Shown piece after piece: positions 23,609-31,540 of a DNA stretch of 37,437 nt (within the stretch, counting starts at the first letter, position 1; the number at the start of each line of letters is the position of its first letter). The DNA comes from Actinomycetota bacterium (lineage in GTDB: Bacteria; Actinomycetota; Geothermincolia; Geothermincolales; RBG-13-55-18). Under the pieces are notes generated by a model. It was not told the origin of the DNA. It did no database searches and worked only from the letters and a program-made list of their open reading frames with translations. Where the stretch lies: assembly GCA_003598015.1 (NCBI GenBank), contig QZKE01000030.1, positions 1-37,437 on the forward strand, written 5' to 3'. A program made the position numbers and the translations under genes.

Positions 23609-25015
23609 CTATGCTGAGAGGGCTGCGAAGATAGCCTTGCCCTTGTCCAGGGTCTCCTGGAACTCGTCCGCGGGATCGGAATCTGCCACGATACCCCCGC
23701 CCACCTGGAAGTAGGCGGTGTCGCCCTTGACGATGATGGTGCGGATGGCGATGTTCAGGTCGTACTTGCCATTATATCCCAGGTAGCCGATGCTTCCCGT
23801 ATACACGCTGCGCGCGGTAGGCTCGAGTTCGTCGATTATCTCCATGGAGCGGATCTTGGGCGCGCCGGTGATGGAGCCGCCCGGGAAGCCGGCACGCAGG
23901 AGATCCACCACGTCTTTGTCCGGGTGGAGATCCCCCACTACGGTGGACACCAGGTGGTGCACGGTGGCGTAGTGCTCGATGACCGCGTGCTCCTCCACCT
24001 CCACGCTGCCGTATTCGCATACCCTGCCCAGGTCGTTACGCTCCAGGTCCACGATCATGGAGAGCTCGGCGCGGTCCTTGGCGCTGGCCAGCAGCTCCTC
24101 CGCCAGGTGCTGGTCCTCGTCCGGGTCGTCGGAGCGTCGGCGGGTGCCCTTGATGGGGCGGGTCTCCACCTTTCTCCCCTCCCCCTTGAGGAAACGCTCC
24201 GGTGAGGACGAACAGACCTGGCCGTCGACGATATTGAAGTATGCCGCGAACGGGGCCGCGTTGAGGCGGCGCAGCCTGCGGTAGAGCATCCAGGGATGCT
24301 CGTGCAGGGGCGCCTGGAAACGCTGGGAGAGATTTGCCTGGTAGATGTCCCCGGCGTAGATATACTCCTTGACCTTGCGCACCGCCTCCATGTACTCGTC
24401 GCGAGTGAAGTTGGAGACGAAACGCGTCTCGCCGGCTCCGTCCGGGGAGGGGTAATCGGGCGGCGCGGCCTCCAGTTCCCGCCGGGCCTCCTCCAGCACC
24501 ACGCCGGGATCCTCGGGATGCACGGCCGCCAGCCACGTCTTCTCTCCGCGGTAATCGTGCGCCAGAACGCGGTCGTAGAAGGCGAAACAGAGCTCGGGAA
24601 GTCCCAGCTCGTCCACGGCGGCGCCGGGCAGCTTCTCGATATAGCGCCCCAACTCGTAGGCGAGATAGCCCATGCCACCGCCGAGAAAGGGCGGCAATCC
24701 CCCGGCGCCGTCGACGATATAGTACTCGTGCAGGGCCGAGCGCAGGGCATCGAATGGGTTCTCCTCCGTATAGCGCATCCCGCCGTCCCTCCTCCACCAG
24801 CTGCAGCGCGATCCCCGCGTGGTCAGCACCAGGTGCGGGTCGAAGCCGATGAAGGAGTAGCGTCCCAGCCGCTGCATGGCCAGGCTGGAGTCCAGGAAAC
24901 AGGAATAGGGCTTCGCCGCCAGGGAGTGGAACATGGCCTCGATGGCCGGTGCTTCCGCCAGCTCGACCGCCTCCAGGCGCAGCCGGGTGCCCTCCATGCG
25001 CCGCGAGGTCGTCAT
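23609..25015 (-). CDS. pabB: Aminodeoxychorismate synthase component I (PabB)
   Basis: PabB joins ammonia from PabA to chorismate to give aminodeoxychorismate for folate. The 468-residue protein has the N-terminal lid domain and the C-terminal chorismate-binding domain, with YQANLSQRF, CSSSPERFL, SMIVDLERNDLGRV and SITGAPKIRSMEII. The active-site motif is RPIKGTRRR with Lys289. That Lys marks PabB; anthranilate synthases carry an Ala (PIAGTRPR). The open frame runs to 25348, but that N-terminal part is only a shadow of pabA. ATG at 25015 overlaps the pabA stop as ATGA, giving coupled translation. Confidence 0.93.
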   Translation of the reverse strand: MTTSRRMEGTRLRLEAVELAEAPAIEAMFHSLAAKPYSCFLDSSLAMQRLGRYSFIGFDPHLVLTTRGSRCSWWRRDGGMRYTEENPFDALRSALHEYYIVDGAGGLPPFLGGGMGYLAYELGRYIEKLPGAAVDELGLPELCFAFYDRVLAHDYRGEKTWLAAVHPEDPGVVLEEARRELEAAPPDYPSPDGAGETRFVSNFTRDEYMEAVRKVKEYIYAGDIYQANLSQRFQAPLHEHPWMLYRRLRRLNAAPFAAYFNIVDGQVCSSSPERFLKGEGRKVETRPIKGTRRRSDDPDEDQHLAEELLASAKDRAELSMIVDLERNDLGRVCEYGSVEVEEHAVIEHYATVHHLVSTVVGDLHPDKDVVDLLRAGFPGGSITGAPKIRSMEIIDELEPTARSVYTGSIGYLGYNGKYDLNIAIRTIIVKGDTAYFQVGGGIVADSDPADEFQETLDKGKAIFAALSA

Positions 25016-25593
25016 GAACACACCTCCAGGAAATTGGCGAGCAACCTCAGCCCTTCGGGCGTCATGAAGGACTCGGGGTGGAACTGGATGCCCTCCACCG
25101 GGTATTCGCGGTGGCGCACGCCCATGATCATGCCGTCTTCCGTATGGGCGCTCGCCTCCAGGCAGGAGGGGAACCCTTCCTCCAGGATGGCCAGGGAATG
25201 ATAGCGGGCCGCCTCCATGGGGCTGGGGAGTCCGGCGAAGACGCCACGGCGGTCGTGATACACCTGGGAGGTCTTGCCGTGCATGACGTAGGGCGCCCGG
25301 TCCACCCTGCCTCCGTAGACCTCGCCGATGCACTGGTGCCCCAGGCATACCCCCAGGACAGGAACGCGGGGGCCGAACTCGGCGATGATCTTTTTGGAGA
25401 GGCCGGCATCGCGGGGAGCCTTGGGCCCGGGCGAGATGACGATCCCCGCCGGCCGCAATTCCTCCACCTCTTCCAGGCGGGTGTGGTCGTTGCGGAAGAC
25501 CACCAGGTCCGCTCCCAGCCTGCCCAGGAATTGCACCAGGTTGTAGGTGAAGGAGTCGTAGTTGTCTATCATCAGTATCCTGCCGCCCGCCAC
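25012..25593 (-). CDS. pabA: Aminodeoxychorismate synthase component II (PabA), glutamine amidotransferase
   Basis: PabA is the class I glutaminase that feeds ammonia to PabB. The triad is intact: Cys83 in GVCLGHQ, and His172 and Glu174 in QFHPES. The N-terminus LMIDNYDSFTYNLVQFL and the VMHGKTS loop are typical of PabA/TrpG. The neighbouring PabB, with its diagnostic Lys, sets the role to p-aminobenzoate, though a shared use in tryptophan synthesis is possible. The GTG at 25593 has AGAGGTGAT directly upstream and gives 193 residues. The frame is open to 25656, but that part crosses leader RNA next to a terminator. Confidence 0.92.
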   Translation of the reverse strand: MAGGRILMIDNYDSFTYNLVQFLGRLGADLVVFRNDHTRLEEVEELRPAGIVISPGPKAPRDAGLSKKIIAEFGPRVPVLGVCLGHQCIGEVYGGRVDRAPYVMHGKTSQVYHDRRGVFAGLPSPMEAARYHSLAILEEGFPSCLEASAHTEDGMIMGVRHREYPVEGIQFHPESFMTPEGLRLLANFLEVCS

Positions 25594-25654
25594 CTCATCA
25601 CCTCTTTCGAGAGAAATGCCCGAGATACCGGCCCACATTCCTCGGTCAAGAGCC

Positions 25655-25687
25655 AAAATAAAAACCCAGCCGTCCCTCCGGCTGGGT
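25655..25687 (-). terminator. Intrinsic terminator in the pabAB leader (candidate attenuator)
   Basis: On the minus strand, ACCCAGCCG and CGGCTGGGT form a 9-bp stem with a 6-nt loop, directly followed by TTTTTATTTT. It lies 62 bp before the pabA GTG and 48 bp after a minus-strand TATAAT, with no minus-strand gene ending between, so it can only stop the pab transcript early. A second CCAGCC about 15 nt upstream offers a competing partner for the 3' side of the stem. Confidence 0.75.
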
Positions 25688-25734
25688 GCCGACCTGGCTG
25701 GTGCCGCAAGTCGCCTGACATACCGGTCGAGGGG

Positions 25735-25764
25735 ATTATAGCATCTCCCACTACCTTAGACCAA
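25735..25764 (-). promoter_or_regulatory. Candidate promoter for pabA-pabB-permease
   Basis: Minus-strand TATAAT (25735-25740) with TTGGTC (25759-25764) 18 bp upstream. Transcription would start near 25728 and run through the terminator hairpin at 25655-25687. A second minus-strand TATAAT lies at 25882-25887 and could give a longer leader. Confidence 0.5.
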
Positions 25765-25835
25765 CGCTTCGATCTGTTCCCCGTAGGGTGTGGGTTAGCG
25801 TCTTGCGTCTCGAGCTGAAAGCGAGAGATGTCGAA

Positions 25836-25848
25836 ACCTGACCCCATT
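25836..25848. repeat. Half-copy of the 7039-7128 repeat end
   Basis: ACCTGACCCCATT is identical to the outer end and flank of the inverted repeat at 7039-7128. No second arm is present nearby, so it is a solitary or degenerate remnant between pabA and the carboxylesterase gene. Confidence 0.45.
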
Positions 25849-25934
25849 CCCCATTACCTCCCACCCACGCCGCCTTAGGTTATTATAGGAGAAGGTAGAG
25901 GTCCGGCTCCGGCAGTGGATGGGAGGTTTCCAAT

Positions 25935-27536
25935 ATGTCCAGAAAAGCGATGGTCAGCATTGCCGTTCTCTGCATGCTCACAACGGCAACCCTGCTCGCT
26001 GCCGGGTGCGGCAGCAAGGCGACCACGACCGAGACCACCCTGGAGATTCCCCAGCTCGACAGCGGGCCCATCAGCGGTATCCTGGAGGAAGGCGTGTGGA
26101 CCTACAAGGGCATCCCCTTCGCCGCCCCGCCCACCGGCGAGCTGCGCTGGAAGGAACCACAGCCGGTGGAGCCGTGGGAAGAGGTGCTCGCCTGCGACTC
26201 GTACGGGCCGGCCTGCCCGCAGCCCAAGGACGACTGGACGGGTATGATGGACGTCGGCTACACCGACGAGGACTGTCTCTACCTCAACGTCTGGACCCCC
26301 GCGGAGAGCCCGGACGAGGAGCTGCCGGTGATGGTGTGGATCCACGGCGGGGCCTTCCGCAGCGGCGCGGGCTCCCTGCCCGTATACGACGGCCACAACC
26401 TGGCGGAGAAGGGCGTGGTCGTGGTGACCATCAACTACCGCCTGGGCGCGTTGGGGCTCATGGCCCATCCCCTGCTCTCGCAGGAATCGCCCGAGGGCGT
26501 CTCCGGCAACTACGGCCTCTTCGACCAGGTAGCGGCGCTGGAGTGGGTGCAGGATAACATAGACGTCTTCGGGGGCGATGCGGACACCGTCACCGTCTTC
26601 GGCGAATCGGCGGGCGGCATGAGCATCCTCGATCTCATGGTCAGTCCCCTGGCCGACGGCCTCTTCGATCGCGCCATCGTCGAGAGCGGCCCCATGCTGG
26701 ACCTGGGGCTGCCCATCAACGAGATGCCCACCCTGGAGGAAGCCGAGAAGACCGGGGAGGAGATTTCCGAGGAACTCGGCTGCGACGAGGCGGAGGATGA
26801 GCTTGCCGCGCTGCGCGAAACGACACCGGACGAGCTGATGGCGGCTACTTCGGCCGGCAACCAGTTCTTCAGCCCCATAAATCTGAGCCCGAACATCGAC
26901 GGCTACCTGCTCTCCGAGAACCCTTCGCAAGCCTTCGCGGACGGCGGGCAGCATGCCGTCCCCCTCCTCACCGGCATCAACGCCAACGAGGGCACCATAT
27001 TCCTGCCGGACATCACCTTGAACCAGTACGGTCTCATGGGCGATTACCTCTACGGTGAAAACGCCGCTGAGGTGGAGACCCTCTATCCCGCGCAGAGCGA
27101 AGCCGAGGTCAAACCGTCCATGGACAGGCTCATCACCCAGATGGGTTTCGGCGCCTCGGCGCGCTTCACCGCGGATTGCATGGAAAAGGTGGGCGAGCCC
27201 GCCTACCTCTACCTCTTCACCCAGACCCTGAAAGATCCGCGCACCACGGCGCTTGGCTCTTTCCACGGCCTGGAGATCATGTACGTCTTCGGCAACCTGG
27301 ACAAAGTCGGGGTGGAGGGGCTGGACGAGGAGGACTACGCCCTCTCCGAGGAGATGATGGAGTACTGGACCGGCTTCGCCAGCAGCGGCGACCCCAACAG
27401 CGGTGGGGCGTCCGTGCAGTGGCCCGCCTACACGGCGGACACCGCGGAGTACCTGGAGCTGGGGGCGACCATCACCCCCGCCGCCGACCTCTTCCAGCAG
27501 GCCTACGACCTGGTGATGAAGATAAACGGCCTCTAG
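25935..27536 (+). CDS. Carboxylesterase type B lipoprotein
   Basis: The 533-residue enzyme has a lipoprotein signal (lipobox LAAGC, Cys25) and so acts outside the cytoplasmic membrane. Family motifs are clear: YKGIPFAAPPTGELRW, EDCLYLNVWTP, the oxyanion loop WIHGGAF, and the nucleophile elbow FGESAGG with Ser225. The acid is probably the Glu in GINANEGTIF and the base the His in GSFHGLEIMYVF. Type B esterases hydrolyse carboxylic esters; the natural substrate is unknown. It is followed after 16 bp by a GH172 gene, so it may remove acyl groups from a carbohydrate substrate. GGGAGG lies 9 bp before the ATG. Confidence 0.92.
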   Translation: MSRKAMVSIAVLCMLTTATLLAAGCGSKATTTETTLEIPQLDSGPISGILEEGVWTYKGIPFAAPPTGELRWKEPQPVEPWEEVLACDSYGPACPQPKDDWTGMMDVGYTDEDCLYLNVWTPAESPDEELPVMVWIHGGAFRSGAGSLPVYDGHNLAEKGVVVVTINYRLGALGLMAHPLLSQESPEGVSGNYGLFDQVAALEWVQDNIDVFGGDADTVTVFGESAGGMSILDLMVSPLADGLFDRAIVESGPMLDLGLPINEMPTLEEAEKTGEEISEELGCDEAEDELAALRETTPDELMAATSAGNQFFSPINLSPNIDGYLLSENPSQAFADGGQHAVPLLTGINANEGTIFLPDITLNQYGLMGDYLYGENAAEVETLYPAQSEAEVKPSMDRLITQMGFGASARFTADCMEKVGEPAYLYLFTQTLKDPRTTALGSFHGLEIMYVFGNLDKVGVEGLDEEDYALSEEMMEYWTGFASSGDPNSGGASVQWPAYTADTAEYLELGATITPAADLFQQAYDLVMKINGL

Positions 27537-27552
27537 GAACTGGTGGGTTGAG

Positions 27553-28680
27553 ATGTACGTGAACCTGAGCCGCGACCTGCTGGGCATCGATCCCCGGGAC
27601 GGCATCACCCACCAGACCTCCAGCTTCGGCAGGCGCGGCAGGGTGAGCCCCGGGGTGGCGGGAAAGTTCCAGGAGAAGTGCCTCGACCTCGCGCCCGGCG
27701 GGCCCTTCACCATGGCCGAGTTGGAGGGCCCAGGCGTGATCACCAGGATCTGGGTGACGGTGCCGCGCAAGATCAACCCCGGCGTGCTGCGCAACGTGGT
27801 CCTCAAGGCTTGGTTCGACGATGAGGAAGAACCATCGGTACAGACCCCCCTGGGGGACCTCTTCGGCACCACCTTCGCCCGCCCCAGGCAGTACGCCTCG
27901 GCCTACACGGCCATCACCTCAGGTGCCTACCTGTGCTTCTTCCCCATGCCCTTCCGGCGCAAGGCCGTTCTCACCCTGGAAAACCAGGGGAAGCTGCCCG
28001 CGAGGATGTTCTTCTACCAGGTGACCTGGCTCAAGCTCGGGCGGGACCTGCCCGATGATACGCCATATTTCCACTGCAGCTGGCACCGGGAGGGCTGCGC
28101 GCGCAAGGACCCCCCCTACACCGTGCTGGATACGGAAGGGCGCGGCTTCTACCTGGGATGCCACCTGGACATGCAGGGTAGGGGATGGCCGTGGCGCCTC
28201 AACCCGGCGCGCATATCCCTGCCCGAGGGGTATGGCATGGGGGTGCTGGAGGGCTGGGAGACGATGTGGATCGACGATGCCGCCGAACCCAACGTGCACG
28301 GCACCGGGGGCGAGGACTACTTCAACGGCGCCTGGTACTTCACCCGCGTGCCCTCCACCTGGCTCACCCACGGGGTGACCCAGCGGCGCTACGACACGCG
28401 CCGCGTCTCCTGCTACCGCTTCCACGTGGAGATGCCCGTGTTCTTCAGCGAGCGCATCCGGGTGACCATCGACCACGGGCTGGACAACCTGCTCCCCGCC
28501 GATATCGACGGCACCACCTACTGGTACCAGGAGGAACCGCACACGCCCTACCGCCCCCTGCCTCCCGCGAAGGAACGGCGCCCGGTTCCTACCGCAGCCA
28601 ACCGTATGATCATGGCCGCCCCCCTCGCCGCCACCGCCACGACCTGGGGTATTATCCGGACGGCAAGGAGCAGTCGCTAG
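27553..28680 (+). CDS. DUF2961/GH172 family glycoside hydrolase
   Basis: The 375-residue protein matches the DUF2961 pattern: an N-terminal SSFGRRG, GPGVITRIWVT near residue 60, DLFGTTF, and the hallmark HGTGGEDYFNGAWYF near 250. The family is now GH172, whose characterised members act on fructofuranose-type and D-arabinofuranose-type linkages, the latter in mycobacterial arabinan. There is no signal peptide, so it acts in the cytoplasm or leaves by another route. It is the second gene after the lipoprotein esterase. The last 30 or so residues after the YWYQEEPH motif are low in family features. The stop lies 1 bp from the end of the convergent UroD-like gene. Confidence 0.85.
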   Translation: MYVNLSRDLLGIDPRDGITHQTSSFGRRGRVSPGVAGKFQEKCLDLAPGGPFTMAELEGPGVITRIWVTVPRKINPGVLRNVVLKAWFDDEEEPSVQTPLGDLFGTTFARPRQYASAYTAITSGAYLCFFPMPFRRKAVLTLENQGKLPARMFFYQVTWLKLGRDLPDDTPYFHCSWHREGCARKDPPYTVLDTEGRGFYLGCHLDMQGRGWPWRLNPARISLPEGYGMGVLEGWETMWIDDAAEPNVHGTGGEDYFNGAWYFTRVPSTWLTHGVTQRRYDTRRVSCYRFHVEMPVFFSERIRVTIDHGLDNLLPADIDGTTYWYQEEPHTPYRPLPPAKERRPVPTAANRMIMAAPLAATATTWGIIRTARSSR

Positions 28681-28681
28681 T

Positions 28682-29848
28682 CTATACCGTCAGGGGGTAG
28701 CGGCCGTATGCGTGAGCCGCCTCCATCATCCAGCGCAGCCGCTCCACCGATACGGTGCCGTGGCTGTGGTTGGGGGCCAGGATGTAACCTCCCCCGGCTC
28801 CGGCGTCGTGGATGGCCTGCCTGACCGACTCGCGGACCTCCTCCCTGCTGCCGTCGACCAGGACATGGGAGACGTCGATGTTCCCCACCAGGGCCATGCG
28901 CCCTCCGACCATCTCCTTCACCTCCGCCAGCTCCATGCCGGCGGTGGGCTCCAGGGGATGCACGCCGTCGAAGCCGCAGTCGGCGAACCAGTCCAGCAGC
29001 TTGTAGGTGTTGCCGCAGGAGTGGATGATGATCTTCATGCCCTGGGTGTGCGCGGTCTCGGTGACCCGCCGCAGGGATTCCCCGAAGAGTTCTTCGAACA
29101 TGCGCGGGCTGAACATGGGCCCGGAGCGGTAGGACATGTCGTCGCCGTAACAGTAACCGGGGATCCCCGCATCCGCCACGGCCTCGATGAACACACAGCA
29201 GAGATCGGTATAGAAGCGGATGAGGCGGCGCACGAAATCCTTCTCCCTGCGCGCGGCGACTGCGAAACGCTCGAAGCCCAGCGGCTGCCAGGTATTCTCG
29301 AAGATACCCGAGCCCACGGCGGTGAATATGAAAAGGTCACCTCCGAAATCCCTCTCCAGCCGCTTCATGAAACGGTTGGCCCGTTCCGGCAGTCGCAGCA
29401 AGTCCCTCTTGTCCCACGCATCCCAGTCGGCGGGGCTTGCTATCAGCCCGCCGCCGTACATGGGGGTGCTGAGGTTGCCGTGGCCGTCGGGCACCAGGTC
29501 CCAGCGGCGGCCGATGTAATCGTCCGCCTCCTTCGCGCCGCGCAGGCGCCACATGGGGGCGTAGATGACCCAGGCGGCATCGCTCCCCAGCTTCACCGAC
29601 GCGGCGGTGCGGTCGTAGGTGAATCGCTCGACCTCGTTCTCCATCACCCGCAGCCGGTTGAGCAGGGGGGAGAAGCGGCCTATGGCGCGGGAGGTATACG
29701 GGTTTTCGAAAAGCCAGGCCATGGGCATGTGTTTCTTGCCCAGTATCTCGTATACGGCGCCGTATTCCGAAACCAGGTCCATAGTGGGGACCCGGTCGGG
29801 CTCCCTTCCCTCCAGCGCGGCGATCACCCGGTCATGCACGGCGGACAA
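28682..29848 (-). CDS. Uroporphyrinogen decarboxylase-fold methyltransferase-like protein, variant metal site
   Basis: The 388-residue protein has the UroD/MtaA fold signatures EPDRVPTMD near the start, GDDMSYRSGPMFSPRMFEELF and a late ILAP loop. MtaA/CmuA-type enzymes move methyl groups between corrinoid proteins and thiols using a zinc held by His-x-Cys and a second Cys. Here His276-x-Cys278 (IIHSCGN) is present, but the third ligand position reads APNHSHG (His361, His363) instead of a Cys. It is downstream of the FucI-like and FGGY genes and probably cotranscribed. TTG at 29848 with AAAGGGGGG upstream is the likely start; the earlier ATG at 29869 abuts a repeat. It is not expected to be heme HemE. 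Confidence 0.82.
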   Translation of the reverse strand: MSAVHDRVIAALEGREPDRVPTMDLVSEYGAVYEILGKKHMPMAWLFENPYTSRAIGRFSPLLNRLRVMENEVERFTYDRTAASVKLGSDAAWVIYAPMWRLRGAKEADDYIGRRWDLVPDGHGNLSTPMYGGGLIASPADWDAWDKRDLLRLPERANRFMKRLERDFGGDLFIFTAVGSGIFENTWQPLGFERFAVAARREKDFVRRLIRFYTDLCCVFIEAVADAGIPGYCYGDDMSYRSGPMFSPRMFEELFGESLRRVTETAHTQGMKIIIHSCGNTYKLLDWFADCGFDGVHPLEPTAGMELAEVKEMVGGRMALVGNIDVSHVLVDGSREEVRESVRQAIHDAGAGGGYILAPNHSHGTVSVERLRWMMEAAHAYGRYPLTV

Positions 29849-29870
29849 GTGGCACCCCCCTTTCAACATT

Positions 29871-29947
29871 GTTCTTCTGCAAGAAGTGTGGGCAAAGGAT
29901 GACGAGATTGGTCATATCAAGCCTCCAGGCCTGGCTTGATCCACACA
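29871..29947. repeat. Palindromic intergenic repeat, copy 3 (right arm truncated)
   Basis: The left arm (29871-29893) ends in AAGTGTGGGC, as in the copies at 2709 and 17406. The centre has ATCAAGCC (29916-29923) and GGCTTGAT (29933-29940) around a 9-bp spacer containing AGGCCT. The right arm is only CCACAC (29941-29946) before the stop codon of the isomerase gene, so the copy is truncated or was overwritten by the gene end. Confidence 0.6.
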
Positions 29948-31531
29948 TCAGGCGATACCCTCGTGCAGGATGCCATGGCGGTCGTAGACGCGATATCCGA
30001 TCCCCAGCCTGGCGGCCAGCTCCACCAGGTGTGGAGTGTAATCCCCGTAGACGAACCCCAGGTGGTTGCAGGGCCAGAGCCTGATCAGCTCCTCGCCGGA
30101 TATGGGAGTCCTGCCCCGGATGATCGGCCAGGAGACGTTGTAGCGCTCGTGCTCCTCCGGGCCTACGTCTATGGTGTTCAGCACGGTACCGGCCACGTAG
30201 TACCTGAGATTCTCCCGCGCCACCCTGGCCACGGTCATCACCTGGCCTCCCCCCGTCCTGCCCCTTACCGCCGCACCTCCCGCATGGTAGAAGACCTCCT
30301 GCCCGATGAACTCGGTATGCGATAACTTCTCCTCCACCGTATCCCCCTCGAGGCCGAAGAAGGACGGCGGGTGCTGCCCGCAGTTGACGATGGCCAGGAC
30401 GTCGCCCTCAACGTCGCGGAAGTCGCCGAAGCCCGCGCTCTTCCCCTTGCTCACAAGCGAGAGCATGAGTTGGGTCAGGGACGAGTCCATGTCGTTCTCA
30501 CAGGCGCAGGGGATTGCCGCTTTCGCCTTCCCCTCGGGGCCGAAATCGTTGCAGAGGAAGGCGGTGGCGAGGCACATGGTGCACTCGGAGGCGGAGAGCT
30601 CGTCCTGGCACTTGATTCCCGCGAAGGTGCCGTCGTATTCCGCGAGCAGGTCGCAGGCCGCGTAGTAATAGCTCAACTGATAGATGAGCTTGTTCAGATG
30701 CTTGAACTTGTCGCGTGAGTAATCCAGCCGGCAGCGCCCTTTCAGGTTTTCGATGCCCGCGCTCACACGCTCGTCCATGATCGCTGAGGGTTCGCTCTCG
30801 CCTGCTTTACCGCTCCAGCTCACGCAGCGCAGGGCTCGTTTGGTCAGCTCGGACTGGTCCAGCGCCTCGTAGCTGATGCCGAAGAGCTTCGCCCAGGCGT
30901 CCACGTCGGCGGTGGTCGTGCACATCTTCAATGACATGCCCCCGAAGGCTACGTACTTCTGGCGGTGCAGCTCATCCTGCACCTCCGCCGCGCGCCCCGC
31001 CGCCTCGCGCCTGCTGTCGTAAAAGGCGAGGATGTTGCGCACCCTCTCTCGCACCGCCTCGTCGGAGTCTATCCTCCCATACACGAGATGGTAGGGAATG
31101 CCGATTCGCTTCAGCGCTCCGGCTACCGCCATGCCGGCTACCAGGCCCGGCACCTGCGTGTCCTGGTAGGCGAAGATGAGCACCCGCGGGGAGAGGGAGG
31201 GATCGCTCCCGCGCTTGAGTTGTGCGAAGTACTGCGCGGCGTCGCGGGAGTCGTAGGGGAAGGTCCAGGAGCCCTGGTTGAGGACGAGCACATCCGCTCC
31301 CGCGTCCACGATATGCTCGATGTGTTCCCTCACCAGCGCAGTATTCCAGGCTATGCTGTCCATCCTGCCATGTCCCTCGCCTCCCCGTACCACCATGTAG
31401 CCCTCGCCGCGCAGGAAGCCTGTGAGGAGGCCTTCGTGCTCTATCATCAGGTCGATGTTCTCCTCCCTCACCCATGCCCTGAAATCGTTGGGAGAGAAGA
31501 TGCCGATCACGCCTTTGCCGCCGTCCATCAC
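29948..31531 (-). CDS. L-fucose/D-arabinose isomerase family protein (FucI-like)
   Basis: The 527-residue protein has the FucI/AraA fold pattern: VIGIFSPNDF at the start, a central ADVLVLNQGSWTFPY, and a C-terminal domain with ACENDMDSSLTQLMLSLV (Glu345), GFGDFRDVEGDVLAIVNCGQHP (Asp370) and WPCNHLGFVYGDY (His490). These correspond to the metal-binding Glu, Asp and His of L-fucose isomerase. FucI enzymes interconvert L-fucose and L-fuculose and also D-arabinose and D-ribulose. The next gene upstream on the same strand, 9 bp away, is a pentulose kinase, which favours D-arabinose or a similar sugar as substrate. Confidence 0.88.
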   Translation of the reverse strand: MMDGGKGVIGIFSPNDFRAWVREENIDLMIEHEGLLTGFLRGEGYMVVRGGEGHGRMDSIAWNTALVREHIEHIVDAGADVLVLNQGSWTFPYDSRDAAQYFAQLKRGSDPSLSPRVLIFAYQDTQVPGLVAGMAVAGALKRIGIPYHLVYGRIDSDEAVRERVRNILAFYDSRREAAGRAAEVQDELHRQKYVAFGGMSLKMCTTTADVDAWAKLFGISYEALDQSELTKRALRCVSWSGKAGESEPSAIMDERVSAGIENLKGRCRLDYSRDKFKHLNKLIYQLSYYYAACDLLAEYDGTFAGIKCQDELSASECTMCLATAFLCNDFGPEGKAKAAIPCACENDMDSSLTQLMLSLVSKGKSAGFGDFRDVEGDVLAIVNCGQHPPSFFGLEGDTVEEKLSHTEFIGQEVFYHAGGAAVRGRTGGGQVMTVARVARENLRYYVAGTVLNTIDVGPEEHERYNVSWPIIRGRTPISGEELIRLWPCNHLGFVYGDYTPHLVELAARLGIGYRVYDRHGILHEGIA

Positions 31532-31540
31532 GCCTCCTCG

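Noticed and set aside
25016-25348. Extended N-terminus of PabB
   Set aside because: The segment is an out-of-frame reading of pabA, is rich in Arg, Pro and Gly, and the ATGA overlap at 25012-25015 gives a natural start.
25572-25847. Possible leader peptide for a ribosome-mediated attenuator before pabA
   Set aside because: The frame is 91 codons, crosses the terminator and has no run of one aromatic codon before the hairpin, so ribosome-stalling control of the trp type is not supported.
25875-27872. Long open frame on the minus strand opposite the carboxylesterase (665 codons)
   Set aside because: The plus strand encodes a complete type B esterase with lipobox and GESAGG; the minus frame is a composition shadow.
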